Translations under genes and position numbers: made by a program | The notes under the pieces: model-generated | The model's input: only the letters and a program-made list of their open reading frames with translations | Database searches by the model: none | Told to the model about the DNA's origin: nothing | Part shown: one piece after another, positions 1-8,573 of the stretch | Layout: every line of letters begins with the position of its first letter | How positions within the stretch are numbered: position 1 is the stretch's first letter | Assembly (NCBI GenBank): GCA_029260115.1 | Contig: JAJDDW010000102.1 | Coordinates: 1 to 64,000, forward strand | Length of the DNA stretch: 64,000 nt | Origin: Phycisphaerae bacterium | GTDB lineage: Bacteria > Planctomycetota > Phycisphaerae > UBA1845 | Reading direction: 5' to 3'

Positions 1-45
1 CACCCAAAGATCCTGCTGCTCTCGTTTACGTTTACCCAACGCCAT
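1..45 (-). CDS. N-terminus of a transposase, cut by the window edge
   Basis: A minus-strand ATG at 43-45, preceded by a GAGGG ribosome-binding site, opens a frame reading MALGKRKREQQDLWV to the window edge. This resembles the first residues of a DDE transposase family common in planctomycetes (M-x-x-G-K-R-K-x-E-Q-Q). Only 15 residues are visible, so the family call is tentative. Its position beside an N-terminally truncated surface-protein gene suggests that the element inserted there. Confidence 0.35.
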   Translation of the reverse strand, partial: MALGKRKREQQDLWV

Positions 46-64
46 GACACGCCCTCATCCTTGA

Positions 65-484
65 GTTAAATCCTACTCCTCACTCACACGACTCGAACAT
101 CATACCGCAATTGTCAAGGAGTTCTTCAACAGGCTGTTAGAGGTCCGCGATGGATTCGTACCAATCAACCCTGGAGACTTTAGGCCTCATAAAACACGAA
201 CAAGAGTAAGTGGTATTCCAGCGTTTAGTGTAACATTGGCTTCTTCTGAACGCCCGTTCATATCCGCCAACGGTGGTACCCTCACTGAAATTGAACCCGG
301 CGTAGGGGCTACATTAAGTGGCATCACGTTTAACGCTATATACACTGGCCATCCAGACGCATACGCCCCACCACCTGCCGGAAGTGTCCCTGCTATCTCA
401 ACATGGGGCATAGCCATCATGCTAATGCTTATAGTTGCAGTCGGTACTCTAGTGTTCAATCGTAAGTCATCCACTAATCAATAG
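65..484 (+). pseudogene. N-truncated IPTL-CTERM surface protein remnant
   Basis: The frame is open from just after an in-frame TGA at 62-64 to the stop at 482-484, with no convincing start or signal peptide. The protein ends in VPAISTWGIAIMLMLI...NRK: a VPxxSxWG motif, one membrane helix and a basic tail, i.e. an IPTL-CTERM-type C-terminal sorting signal. From about residue 45 on it aligns by eye with the C-terminal third of the protein at 2494-3579 (RTR-x-SG...IEPGV...SGITF). The upstream part was probably lost when the element at the left edge inserted. The only in-frame start is a TTG at 236, without a clear Shine-Dalgarno sequence, so a short translated product is possible but unlikely. 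Confidence 0.6.
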
Positions 485-495
485 GGAGCGAAGCC

Positions 496-1017
496 ATGTC
501 TCGTTTATCAAAGCCAGTAATGTTGGGTGTTGTGTTGCTAGGTGTTGCGGCGTCGAGTGTTCAGGCTGGAGAAATATATGTAGTGCGTGAAGTATCTAAT
601 TTCAATACGATTGGCTATTACGACGGCAACAATTTCATAGAAATCGTAACCGAAACAGATGTCGAAACTGCCCATCCGGTGGATTTGTTAGACGCAAATG
701 CGATGACTGATTTGACGATTGATACTGTTCAACAGAAATTTATGTGGCGTCAATTTCACCACAGTAGCCAAATGGCTGTCGTTCGATGTAACTTAGATGG
801 TACTAATATCGAAATTTTACCGGGCTTACTAGGCGGTGCATCCATAATATACCGCACTCCGGTCGCTTACAATCCTCCCGCAGGAACCGTTCCAGCCGTA
901 TCAACTTGGGGATTCGGTATCATGCTATTGCTTATGCTTGGAATTGCTACGCTTGCTTTTCAGCGACGGGCAACAACGACGGCTGGATGCGAGGTTGATG
1001 GGGTGGTGGGGCGATGA
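496..1017 (+). CDS. Secreted IPTL-CTERM protein, function unknown
   Basis: 173 residues, starting at an ATG preceded by AGGGAGCGAAGCC. Residues 1-24 form a signal peptide (basic start, hydrophobic core, cleavage near VQA-GE). The middle, about 100 residues, matches no family I recognise. Near residue 136 it ends in VPAVSTWGFGIMLLLML, a sorting motif plus membrane helix, followed by QRR. It should therefore be exported, sorted through its C-terminal tail and processed at the cell surface. The tail after the helix is longer than usual (TTTAGCEVDGVVGR) and overlaps the next small ORF, so the last dozen residues may be an extension after loss of an original stop. It follows the 65-484 remnant by 11 bases. 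Confidence 0.7.
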   Translation: MSRLSKPVMLGVVLLGVAASSVQAGEIYVVREVSNFNTIGYYDGNNFIEIVTETDVETAHPVDLLDANAMTDLTIDTVQQKFMWRQFHHSSQMAVVRCNLDGTNIEILPGLLGGASIIYRTPVAYNPPAGTVPAVSTWGFGIMLLLMLGIATLAFQRRATTTAGCEVDGVVGR

Positions 1018-1115
1018 GAGGGCATATAACACAGTGGCGTACTTTGCTTGTCATTATTGTTATGTGTGCGTTATTACTGAAGATAATGGGGTGGGTGCTT
1101 GCAAGTGGGGGCTAG
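1014..1115 (+). CDS. Tiny membrane ORF, 33 residues
   Basis: The ATG overlaps the TGA of the preceding gene (ATGA) and follows GTGGTGGGGCG. The product starts MRGHITQWRTLLVIIV and is a single hydrophobic helix, ending in ASGG. It is the first of three short ORFs, each opening with a GGGGCGATGA-like initiation context, so it may be a small membrane peptide or a decayed tandem copy. No function can be assigned. Confidence 0.3.
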   Translation: MRGHITQWRTLLVIIVMCALLLKIMGWVLASGG

Positions 1116-1154
1116 GCATGTGCAAGCCCGACGACGACATGAAAGGGCGGGGCG

Positions 1155-1223
1155 ATGAAAAAGTGGCAACGTATCATAATTGTGTTTGTGTTTTTTTTGT
1201 TAGTGTTTTTGCTTTTTCGATGA
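1155..1223 (+). CDS. Tiny membrane ORF, 22 residues
   Basis: Starts MKKWQRIIIVFVF behind GGGCGGGGCG and is almost entirely one hydrophobic helix ending in Arg. Its beginning matches that of the next ORF (KWQRI), and its initiation region matches those on both sides, which indicates tandem duplication. Whether it is translated cannot be seen from sequence alone. Confidence 0.3.
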   Translation: MKKWQRIIIVFVFFLLVFLLFR

Positions 1224-1258
1224 AACACCGCAATAAATAATCTAAAAGAGGGCGGGCG

Positions 1259-1462
1259 ATGAGGCTGAACAAATGGCAACGTATCGTGCTGGTGGCGGGT
1301 GCTGGCCTTTTGGTTTTGTTTTATGTTGACGTTAACGGGCCCAATCGTCACTTATCCCACGTAGATAAGTTGACCGGTCTCGCCGTTATCATTATTGCAA
1401 CGGCTACCATGACTATGGCACTGAGTTCACGCAAGCCCGACGACGACAAACACAACGGCTGA
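1259..1462 (+). CDS. Small two-helix membrane protein
   Basis: 67 residues from an ATG preceded by GAGGGCGGGCG. Two hydrophobic segments (about 8-24 and 40-57) are separated by a polar loop, and the tail is charged (SSRKPDDDKHNG). The nucleotides of that tail, GCAAGCCCGACGACGACA, also occur at 1122-1139 upstream in another frame, showing that this region arose by tandem duplication. The start KWQRIV repeats that of the ORF at 1155. No family recognised. It is the largest and most gene-like of the three. Confidence 0.45.
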   Translation: MRLNKWQRIVLVAGAGLLVLFYVDVNGPNRHLSHVDKLTGLAVIIIATATMTMALSSRKPDDDKHNG

Positions 1463-1537
1463 CCTTTTTTGCTCGACCAGACCAAAAACGCATCTACAAC
1501 GAACACTGACCTGATCCAATGATTGAAGGGAGGTCAG

Positions 1538-1609
1538 ATGCATGAGCTGGCAGAGATTCACGACGGAGCAAAAGCTCAATCAGTTGTGGAGCAATTGAAA
1601 GAAAAGTGA
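1538..1609 (+). CDS. Possible 23-residue peptide with a strong RBS
   Basis: A near-ideal Shine-Dalgarno sequence (GAAGGGAGGTCAG) precedes an ATG opening MHELAEIHDGAKAQSVVEQL, ending at a TGA after EK. The product is amphipathic and helix-forming. It may be a real small protein or the start of a truncated gene. No family recognised. Confidence 0.22.
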   Translation: MHELAEIHDGAKAQSVVEQLKEK

Positions 1610-1640
1610 TCAGCAAAATATGTAGTCGCCACATGGCACG

Positions 1641-2420
1641 CTAATCTCGAAGTGTTATCTTACATCGCGAGAGCGTGGAATCCAGTGGATAGTGCTGTCG
1701 GTACAGCCTAGCAATTCGATATGCAATTGACTTTTTCTTGATGAAGAATCCACCGGTGTTATCCTTTTGTGGCATTGGCAAGTAATAGCGGCTCTCATCG
1801 CACTTAACAAAGAACGTATTGTATATAGGAGTTCCGTGCCAAAATACTATCAGGGGATATATACTCGCTGACGGTTTAACAAACGAGTTCAACCACTCCT
1901 CATGGAATGGCTTAAAAGGACTGTCCTTCTCTCGAATTGTAAACTCAGGTCGAGACGTACAATAGAAGCACTTTTCCTCACCATCTGATGAACGCCAATC
2001 TTCCGAGAATTCAAGGCAGCGATAGGCTTGAATAAGAATGTCGTGGTCATCGTCTTGATCTGCAAGGCCACTATCTCCTGGTAGTGCATGGTATGCTTTA
2101 TCTTCAGCTTTCTTTTTTAACCGGCTAAGACAATCTACTGTAAATCTAGCTACATCATTATCTATATGCTTTGCACAACTTTGGCACAGCCAAATTCCAT
2201 TCGAAATATCTGATCGGTCTTCAAGAGACATGTTGCCATCGTACCGTGGGCCTCCTTGAGATGCTGCTGTAATGTGAGCGGCAACACCGATGTTCGTTGT
2301 GCCAACAGAGCTAGAGGGTCCAACTGTTTGTGACGAGCATTTTGAACATTGATAGCAAACTCTCATTGCCAATTGTCGTTTGACCTGTTCTTTAAAATCG
2401 TCTCGTCCTTGTTTCGTCAT
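1641..2420 (-). CDS. HNH-type endonuclease-like protein
   Basis: 259 residues, with the ATG at 2420 chosen because AAGGAG lies six bases upstream. The N-terminal half carries a zinc-binding HNH-like module: CYQCSKC near residue 22, then GVAAHITAAS-x-GGPRYD, then NGIWLCQSCAKHID near 75-90. This arrangement (AAH...GGPRY...R...NGI.LC..CA..ID.D) is known from HNH nucleases linked to phage-defence and restriction genes. The C-terminal half (about 105-259) matches nothing I recognise. Expected to act on nucleic acid in the cytoplasm. No defence partner gene (ATPase, methylase) lies next to it; it sits 73 bases downstream of a surface-protein gene on the same strand, so it may be an isolated leftover of a larger locus. 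Confidence 0.65.
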   Translation of the reverse strand: MTKQGRDDFKEQVKRQLAMRVCYQCSKCSSQTVGPSSSVGTTNIGVAAHITAASQGGPRYDGNMSLEDRSDISNGIWLCQSCAKHIDNDVARFTVDCLSRLKKKAEDKAYHALPGDSGLADQDDDHDILIQAYRCLEFSEDWRSSDGEEKCFYCTSRPEFTIREKDSPFKPFHEEWLNSFVKPSASIYPLIVFWHGTPIYNTFFVKCDESRYYLPMPQKDNTGGFFIKKKSIAYRIARLYRQHYPLDSTLSRCKITLRD

Positions 2421-2493
2421 AACCACTCCTTTTCTTTGTACATGTCAAATTCGACATTGCATTTCAGGAAAAATTCCTCCACCAAATGCAACA

Positions 2494-3579
2494 TCAGATT
2501 CTACCCTTCGGTACTACCTTTCTGTTCATAGATTTGAAAATCATGGTTCCTACAATTGTTAGTAGCATCGCCATGATTGCTATTCCCCAAGTTGAGATGG
2601 TCGGAACTGTACCACTTGCAGCTGATGGTACAGGATCTCCAACGATGAAAGCTTCGAAGGTGATGCCGCTAACTGTGATCGGTACGCCTGGCTCAATCAA
2701 AATGTTAACACCTGAAGAAACCTGTAGCCATGTCTGAATAGGAAAGTCTGAGCGTTCAACACGAATTGCTGGCTTCCCGCTTAGTCGAGTTCGTTGGTAA
2801 GACATATTAAATGCCAAATTGCCCTCTTCATTAATCAGCCCATTTCTTACAGAAAGAGCACTCTCTCCAACACCAATGCTGTATAACTGGGCACTTGGGA
2901 AATTAGGGATCCCAGAAATCGTATCTCCCTTGAAGTCAATTGGTACCGCTTCAGTTGTTTGACCACTAAGCGTTACAATGACACTACCTGCAAGCACAGG
3001 TTGTGTAGAAAAAACTAATCCCCCGAAACAGATTGCAACGACAAGTGGTTTCTTTTTCCTAAACACGCATGATCCAATTCCAATGATTCCTACTAGCAGT
3101 AATCCTAAACCAAAGCTACTCAAAGCTGGGACAGTTGCAGGTGCAGCTGGGTACACCGTTAGAGTCCAAGACAGAGAACTTCCCGAAAAGAATCTCATAG
3201 CATGTCCAGTTGCTAGTTTGACCTCTAACGTTATAGGGAGAATTCCACCTTGTGTTTGAATAACCCAAGTCCCAGAAAGAGAGCCATCAGGAGTGCTTGC
3301 GAACCACAACCCCTTGGACGGAAGGTCATTGCCAATCACAGGTCTAATCTGACAAACTCCAGCTTCTTGTGGATTTGCTGACCAAGTTATGACAGCTAGA
3401 CCGCTTGGAATGTCTACTACAAGTTCAGAATTTGGGATGTCTTGATAATCACCAGTAGAAACTAGATTGAAATCTTGGTTGTACACTGGCACGTAATGGT
3501 TCACTACGACAGGTGTTTGTCCATTGGCGAGCGTAGCTAAACTTAAAACGGCGATAGTAATTGTTACGAGACGTGACAT
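2494..3579 (-). CDS. Surface protein carrying two IPTL-CTERM sorting signals
   Basis: 361 residues starting MSRLVTITIAVLSLATLANG (signal peptide), preceded by GGAGGGAA. The first part (about 20-148) ends in VPALSSFGLGLLLVGIIGIG...FRKKK, a complete sorting tail. The frame then continues without a stop through KKKPLVVAICFGGLVFSTQ, which looks like a second signal peptide with an AxA-like cleavage site (VLAG), and a second domain (about 195-330). It finishes with VPTISTWGIAIMAMLL and a basic tail. This is what two adjacent genes would give after losing the stop and start between them. The second half is a paralogue of the 65-484 remnant. Both parts lack recognised enzyme motifs. A sequencing error restoring two genes is an alternative. 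Confidence 0.7.
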   Translation of the reverse strand: MSRLVTITIAVLSLATLANGQTPVVVNHYVPVYNQDFNLVSTGDYQDIPNSELVVDIPSGLAVITWSANPQEAGVCQIRPVIGNDLPSKGLWFASTPDGSLSGTWVIQTQGGILPITLEVKLATGHAMRFFSGSSLSWTLTVYPAAPATVPALSSFGLGLLLVGIIGIGSCVFRKKKPLVVAICFGGLVFSTQPVLAGSVIVTLSGQTTEAVPIDFKGDTISGIPNFPSAQLYSIGVGESALSVRNGLINEEGNLAFNMSYQRTRLSGKPAIRVERSDFPIQTWLQVSSGVNILIEPGVPITVSGITFEAFIVGDPVPSAASGTVPTISTWGIAIMAMLLTIVGTMIFKSMNRKVVPKGRI

Positions 3580-3803
3580 GGAAAATTCCCTCCTTCATAT
3601 ATGCGATCCGCCATTCGAGAAACGGGGGGCTATCGTAGCGAAAAGCACTTCGGGATACAAGAATTATCTCGTAAAGAGTCCACATTGCCCTGAGGTTGGG
3701 GTTAGTGGAAGGTAAAATATCTTGCAAATCCGTAGATCATTTGTTAGCATGGTCCGGTTGATCTCAACGATGGTATTCGCCAAGGATAACTCGGGAACTT
3801 ATT

Positions 3804-5540
3804 GTGCATAATGTTATTAAATTTCCACTCGTCATAAGTTTGTTGATGTGGTTTTTCCTAACGTGCTTCTGCAACAATAACCTCGCTCTCGCTCAAGTGA
3901 AGACCGTTGATCAACTGCACGTAGATTATCAAGTTATTTTCAATCGGTACCTCAATCATATTTCCCCTCATTTTCTCTTCTCTAAGTATACTTACTCCGA
4001 CGGCTCGTCTTCATTTGGCGGAGCGGGCTCTGCTAAAGGCGGACGGGCTGCAATAGTTTCGGTTTCAATCATAGATGGCGTCGTCCTGCGCGCCGAACTA
4101 TACGCACGGAAAGTTAATGAATTCACGAATTACCTTGGTGATGGAACGGCAATGTCCATGACCTTCGAAGATGGGAATTTCGAATTGTATGGAATGCTGG
4201 GTAGCTCATCTGCGATCATTGTTGGCACTACGACTCTAACCAGCGATGGCCTTGCTGGATACGACGCCATACACGCGAGTGTTCCCGTAGGCACAAAAGT
4301 TTTCTTCCGCGGTATGTTTACTTTGCCCATTGGACTCGTTGTAGATCAGTCCTTGTTTGATAGAGATTTTTTCTATTTCGATCTCCAAGGCGTGCTTGAT
4401 TTGTCTCGGCCTGCGCCGTTATCGCTGACTGGTGACTGCAACCACAACAAGATCACGGATGTAGCAGACCTCTTCATCGGGGGCAGTACGGATTGCCAGG
4501 GCAATGAAATTCTTGATGAGTGCGAAGTTCAATCCGGCGGCGATTGTAACGAAAATGGAATACCGGATGAGTGCGAACCGGATTGCGACGCGAACGGTGT
4601 GCCCGACGACTGTGACATCTCACTTTTTCCGTTGAGTGATTGCAATTCCAATGGGCTTCTTGATAAGTGCGAGATACAAAGCCCACTACTCAAAAACTTC
4701 CAAGACGGTTTTGACGCATCGACGTTAGATATTGATGATTGGCCCGTAGCAATAGATGCTGAGGTTTCAGACTCTTGGGTTTATGGTGCCCCATATTCCT
4801 TAATGATTCGACATCAGGGTGTCGTTGAATCGCGTACCTTCGACCTGTCCGGAGCATCATCAGCTGTCTTAACCTTTGATATAGGCGCCCAACGCGGCTT
4901 CGATAGCGACGACCATGCTGGGGTTGAGATATGGGACGGCGCGGAATGGAAGAGCATTGGCCTCATAACTACGCTTTATGAAACTGGATGGCAAAGTGCA
5001 ATTTGGCCGTTACCGGCATCTGCGCTGCATTCCCAATTCCGATTTCGCTTCAGGGCCCTGACCCATTACGAGGGTTACCCAGAATTCCTTCATGTCGATA
5101 ATGTGATCCTTAGTCGATCTCTTCCAGACTGTAATCACAATCTCGTGCTAGATAGCTGCGAGATACTTGTTGGGGGCAGCGCCGATTGCCAGGGCGATCT
5201 GATACCGGATGAATGCCAGGATGACTTCGATCAAGATCAGCTCCCCGACGACTGTGACTCAGACATAGACGGAGACGGTGTAGACAACAACTTGGACGAG
5301 TGTCCCCGCACGCCATTGGGCCTAACGATCTCGCTGTCTGGACGTCCACTTGCCGACATCAATGGCAATTGTGTATTGGACCTTCCCGATTTCGCATTCG
5401 CCGCGGATTGCCTCACGCAATCCGGGCCTGGGGTAACTCTTAGTGAGGGATCCTGTATCTCCGCGATCGATCTGGATGCCGATGGTGATGTGGACCTTCT
5501 AGATCTGGCCTCTTTTGTTAATCGTTTCGGCGTGGAGTAG
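3804..5540 (+). CDS. Secreted Cys-rich repeat and dockerin-like protein
   Basis: 578 residues from a GTG start (no ATG precedes the signal peptide). Residues 5-31 are a signal peptide (LVISLLMWFFLTCF...LAQ). The first domain, about 35-205, is of unknown fold. A stretch at about 213-290 follows with calcium-binding thrombospondin-3-like repeats of the form DCNxNGIPDECEPDC and DANGVPDDCD, typical of planctomycete secreted proteins. Residues about 295-430 resemble a MAM/jelly-roll carbohydrate or adhesion domain (F-x-DGFD...ESRTFDLSG...VEIWDG). More DxDxDGxxD repeats follow at about 435-500, and two dockerin-like segments (DINGNCVLDLPDF, DLDADGDVDLLDLASF) end it. Probably a surface adhesin or matrix protein. 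A close paralogue starts seven bases downstream. Confidence 0.7.
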   Translation: MHNVIKFPLVISLLMWFFLTCFCNNNLALAQVKTVDQLHVDYQVIFNRYLNHISPHFLFSKYTYSDGSSSFGGAGSAKGGRAAIVSVSIIDGVVLRAELYARKVNEFTNYLGDGTAMSMTFEDGNFELYGMLGSSSAIIVGTTTLTSDGLAGYDAIHASVPVGTKVFFRGMFTLPIGLVVDQSLFDRDFFYFDLQGVLDLSRPAPLSLTGDCNHNKITDVADLFIGGSTDCQGNEILDECEVQSGGDCNENGIPDECEPDCDANGVPDDCDISLFPLSDCNSNGLLDKCEIQSPLLKNFQDGFDASTLDIDDWPVAIDAEVSDSWVYGAPYSLMIRHQGVVESRTFDLSGASSAVLTFDIGAQRGFDSDDHAGVEIWDGAEWKSIGLITTLYETGWQSAIWPLPASALHSQFRFRFRALTHYEGYPEFLHVDNVILSRSLPDCNHNLVLDSCEILVGGSADCQGDLIPDECQDDFDQDQLPDDCDSDIDGDGVDNNLDECPRTPLGLTISLSGRPLADINGNCVLDLPDFAFAADCLTQSGPGVTLSEGSCISAIDLDADGDVDLLDLASFVNRFGVE

Positions 5541-5547
5541 AAACTGC

Positions 5548-6900
5548 ATGGCACATATGGCATTAAGATTCGATTGGATAAGACGAAAGCGAGTCACTAC
5601 GAACTTTCTATGTGGTGTGCTGCTCGTCAGTGGGCTAGGCATGCCGATTGGGCAAGCTGCCGCCGATGTAGTTACGGTTGAACGCGGCGTTATCGATTAC
5701 GACTCGTCGCGATTTGACGCTGCTTCCGGGGCAATACGCTTCTTCAGACACAGCGATTGCTATAAGTCTGATGGGTTGCTCCATCAATCATTCTTTTACG
5801 GGGACACAATAGGAATGCCCATTTTTGTCAATGCGACAGTGATCGACGGCTTTGTTCATGCACGTTTTGAGGGGGGGCTGGCCAATTTGAGCTATGTCCT
5901 GCACTACGATGAAAACATGTTCGAGATGGTGGGCGAAGTCGGCTCAAGTACCGGATGGATGGTTGGCACAGTTGTACTGAAGCAAGTCAATTATGTTAGT
6001 GTCATCTTGCCGGAAGGTACAAAGGTCTCCGTCGTAGCTGAGATGGAGCTACTTGGCGGAGCCCAGTTTGGTGTCAATATGTTCGATACGGACTTTGCTT
6101 GTCGGTTCTTGGGTTATGTCGATCTATCCCGTCCTTCTCCACTGGCGTTCGATGAGGACTGCGATGGTAATTTCATGACAAATGCTGCTGACATTGCCAT
6201 TGGAACGTCGGTCGATTGCCAGGGAAACTGGATCCCGGATTCGTGTGAGATAGCAGACGGGATAGTTGACTGCAATGCCAATGGTATTCCAGACGAGTGC
6301 GAGGAAGATTGCAACAACAACGGATTGCCAGATGACTGTGACACCACGATTAATCCAAGCGAGGACTGTAACGACAATGAAAGGCCAGATGAATGCGACC
6401 TAAACACGTTGACTGAGGTTCTATTCCGTGACGAATTCGAATTCACTAGCTTAGACTTAAACAAATGGACCCTTATCAACGGGCCAACTATTGCTGATAG
6501 TCACGTCATCACCCCACCCTACGCAGCAAACCTCAATCTAATTGACATTATTGAAACGCGTACATTGGATTTGTCGGGAACATACTTAGCTAAGATTACA
6601 TACGCTTGGAAGTATGCGTCTGATTGGTTCCCCCTCCGTGGCCCTCCGCGTTTGTTGCATGTGGAATATTGGGATGGGACACTGTGGCGTCATCTACAGA
6701 CTCATTACTGGAAGTATGTTTCGTCGCCTTGGACATACGTTGCTTTAGTGCTTCCTGATCCTGCGCGACACAGCAAGTTCAATTTACGGTTTCGTAGCGA
6801 AACGGACTGGCCGACAAATGAGTGGTTTATTGACGACGTGATCATCGAGAGTACTCCAGCCGACGCCGATGGTAATGGCGTGCCTGACACATGCGAATGA
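5548..6900 (+). CDS. Secreted Cys-rich repeat protein, paralogue of upstream gene
   Basis: 450 residues. Start MAHMALRF chosen over upstream codons because it sits beyond the previous stop and gives a normal signal peptide (FLCGVLLVSGLG...AAAD). It has the same order as its neighbour: an N-terminal domain of unknown fold, repeats at about 195-280 (DCNANGIPDECEEDCNNNG and relatives), then a MAM-like domain (F-x-DEFEFTSLDLNKW...ETRTLDLSGTY...LHVEYWDGTLWR). It lacks the terminal dockerin-like repeats and stops right after a last DADGNGVPDTCE unit, so it is either a shorter natural form or a truncated copy. The pair looks like a tandem duplication and was probably co-transcribed. Calcium binding is inferred from the repeats. 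Confidence 0.68.
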   Translation: MAHMALRFDWIRRKRVTTNFLCGVLLVSGLGMPIGQAAADVVTVERGVIDYDSSRFDAASGAIRFFRHSDCYKSDGLLHQSFFYGDTIGMPIFVNATVIDGFVHARFEGGLANLSYVLHYDENMFEMVGEVGSSTGWMVGTVVLKQVNYVSVILPEGTKVSVVAEMELLGGAQFGVNMFDTDFACRFLGYVDLSRPSPLAFDEDCDGNFMTNAADIAIGTSVDCQGNWIPDSCEIADGIVDCNANGIPDECEEDCNNNGLPDDCDTTINPSEDCNDNERPDECDLNTLTEVLFRDEFEFTSLDLNKWTLINGPTIADSHVITPPYAANLNLIDIIETRTLDLSGTYLAKITYAWKYASDWFPLRGPPRLLHVEYWDGTLWRHLQTHYWKYVSSPWTYVALVLPDPARHSKFNLRFRSETDWPTNEWFIDDVIIESTPADADGNGVPDTCE

Positions 6901-7194
6901 ATACTGCATTAAGCTTCGATATTTGGTTCCAATTCGATCTCAAGCTTGTGGGTGACATCACTGGTGTATGTCAGTCGTGTGGCAAAATCGTTCTACCGCA
7001 CTTTTGGTGAATTGCATTATTTGATGGCGTGAGGTTTTGGGAGCCCACAGACACTTAGCCATGCGGAATAGCTTCATATCAGTTGGTCTCTGCTGGCACA
7101 GTAAGATCATGTTTGTATGTTGGACTGCAATCTATGCCCTGTGAATTAGCTTTAATCGTTGAATCTAGCCTGCATAGGTTGTACAATAAGCATC

Positions 7195-7695
7195 ATGGCA
7201 CGCGAGCGACCCATAGTTCCGAGACCATACGGTGAATGCTACACCCGATCTGTGCGTGTGCGGCTCACTCCCGAACTGGATGCTGCCATCCGAGAGGCAC
7301 GCCAGCTATTCCACATTAGCTCATCACAACTTATCAGGTGGGGCATCATGCATTCGATGGGCGAGTTCGTGAGTAATGCCATATCGGTGATCCATGATCC
7401 CGCTACCACTGATGAATTCAAGATACGAGTCATGGCTTTTGTCCGTACCATACAAGAAGCTGAACTGTCTCAACATAATCCCAAAATGATTGCAGAGCTA
7501 AGAGCTTACAAAGAGCGTGTACGAGTCAACACATGGCGTGCGACTAGAGAACGCAACAAGACCAAGAACCAAGCCCAGATTAAGAAACGGGCTGCACACA
7601 AGCATGCGCCACCTACTCGTGAAGTAAACCTACCAGACATCGACCTAGAGGCCATGCAAGAATGTACCAAGCTCGTCGCCTCCCTCGACCTGTAG
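7195..7695 (+). CDS. Ribbon-helix-helix-like DNA-binding protein
   Basis: 166 residues with ATG at 7195. Residues 15-50 (SVRVRLTPELDAAIREARQL...SSSQLIRWGI) have the strand-helix-helix pattern of CopG/MetJ-type DNA-binding proteins, as used by plasmid repressors and relaxosome accessory factors. The C-terminal half is very basic (RVRNTWRATRERNKTKNQ, KKRAAHKHA) and may add nucleic-acid affinity. It sits at the edge of a mobile-element-like region, 91 bases from a serine recombinase gene transcribed towards it. Likely role: transcriptional or mobilisation control. No partner toxin is visible. Confidence 0.5.
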   Translation: MARERPIVPRPYGECYTRSVRVRLTPELDAAIREARQLFHISSSQLIRWGIMHSMGEFVSNAISVIHDPATTDEFKIRVMAFVRTIQEAELSQHNPKMIAELRAYKERVRVNTWRATRERNKTKNQAQIKKRAAHKHAPPTREVNLPDIDLEAMQECTKLVASLDL

Positions 7696-7786
7696 TTTCA
7701 ATATCTACAAACAAGCTAGCACGTTATCCATGACAACGATGACGGCAATGACAACAAAATGCCTTACTTCTAGATATGGCTACTAG

Positions 7787-8476
7787 TTATCTCCTCAGGA
7801 TCTGTGCTACTGTCTGATGTCTCCATGTGGTGTTACCTGCCTTAGTGAGGATGCCACGATCAGTTAGCGTGTTGGCTATACGTTGTAAAGTGAATCCCTT
7901 ATCCCGCATGGCCTGCATATCACCCACTATAGATTGCTCCGATTCGATGCCCACTAGCGTGACACCATCATCTGCTAGGTCGTAACCGAAGGGCACTGCA
8001 CCCACCCGTTGGCCATTGGCCCGCTTAATGGCCATAGCACTCTTAGTGCGTTCACTGATGAGGTTACGCTCCATCTCGGCTGCACCAGCCAAGACCACCA
8101 GCATGAACCGACCAGCTGCACTAGTGGTATCTATCGCGTTACCGCCAAGATCCACCACATGCAGCGCAAGGCCAGATTTATCCCATGCCTCAATGGTAGT
8201 TAGGCAGTCACCAGCGTTACGGAACATCCTATCTAGCTTGAGCATAACCACAGCCTTCGTTTTCTTCTTGCGTATAGCCATGAGTAGTTGCTTACCACCC
8301 TGACGATTGGCCAGTGGCTTAGCACCAGACACGCCTGCATCGGTGATTATTTGGACCAAGTCTAGATTCCGCATAGCACAGTAAGCCTTTATACGAGTCT
8401 CCTGAGCCTCTAGACCTAGACCACTATCTACTTGCTCTTGCGTAGAGCATCTAACATATCCAATAGCGTTCATCAT
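7787..8476 (-). CDS. Serine recombinase (resolvase/invertase family)
   Basis: 229 residues, start MMNAIGYVRCS preceded by AAGGGAAC. The catalytic serine is in YVRCSTQEQ (about residue 11), followed by the family's conserved GLGLEAQE and, further on, VMLKLDRMFRNAGDCL with the active-site arginines. The end holds a short helix-turn-helix (GFTLQRIANTLTDRGILTK...W-x-xTVAQILRR). This domain order and size fit small serine resolvases/invertases that act on element-borne sites, rather than the large serine integrases. The catalytic region looks complete. It would catalyse site-specific recombination for the surrounding accessory region; I could not identify its target site. Confidence 0.85.
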   Translation of the reverse strand: MMNAIGYVRCSTQEQVDSGLGLEAQETRIKAYCAMRNLDLVQIITDAGVSGAKPLANRQGGKQLLMAIRKKKTKAVVMLKLDRMFRNAGDCLTTIEAWDKSGLALHVVDLGGNAIDTTSAAGRFMLVVLAGAAEMERNLISERTKSAMAIKRANGQRVGAVPFGYDLADDGVTLVGIESEQSIVGDMQAMRDKGFTLQRIANTLTDRGILTKAGNTTWRHQTVAQILRR

Positions 8477-8573
8477 GTTCCCTTATAGGTATTTTGCTGT
8501 CATCGTTGTCATGTTGTCACTATCCCCACATAGCAATGTGGTGTTATTTGGCTGGAACTGGATCAGAGTTAAG

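Noticed and set aside
938-1240. A 100-residue plus-strand frame overlapping the sorted protein and tiny ORFs.
   Set aside because: It runs out of frame through a sorting-tail gene, with odd composition and no start signal; the shorter ORFs fit the initiation contexts better.
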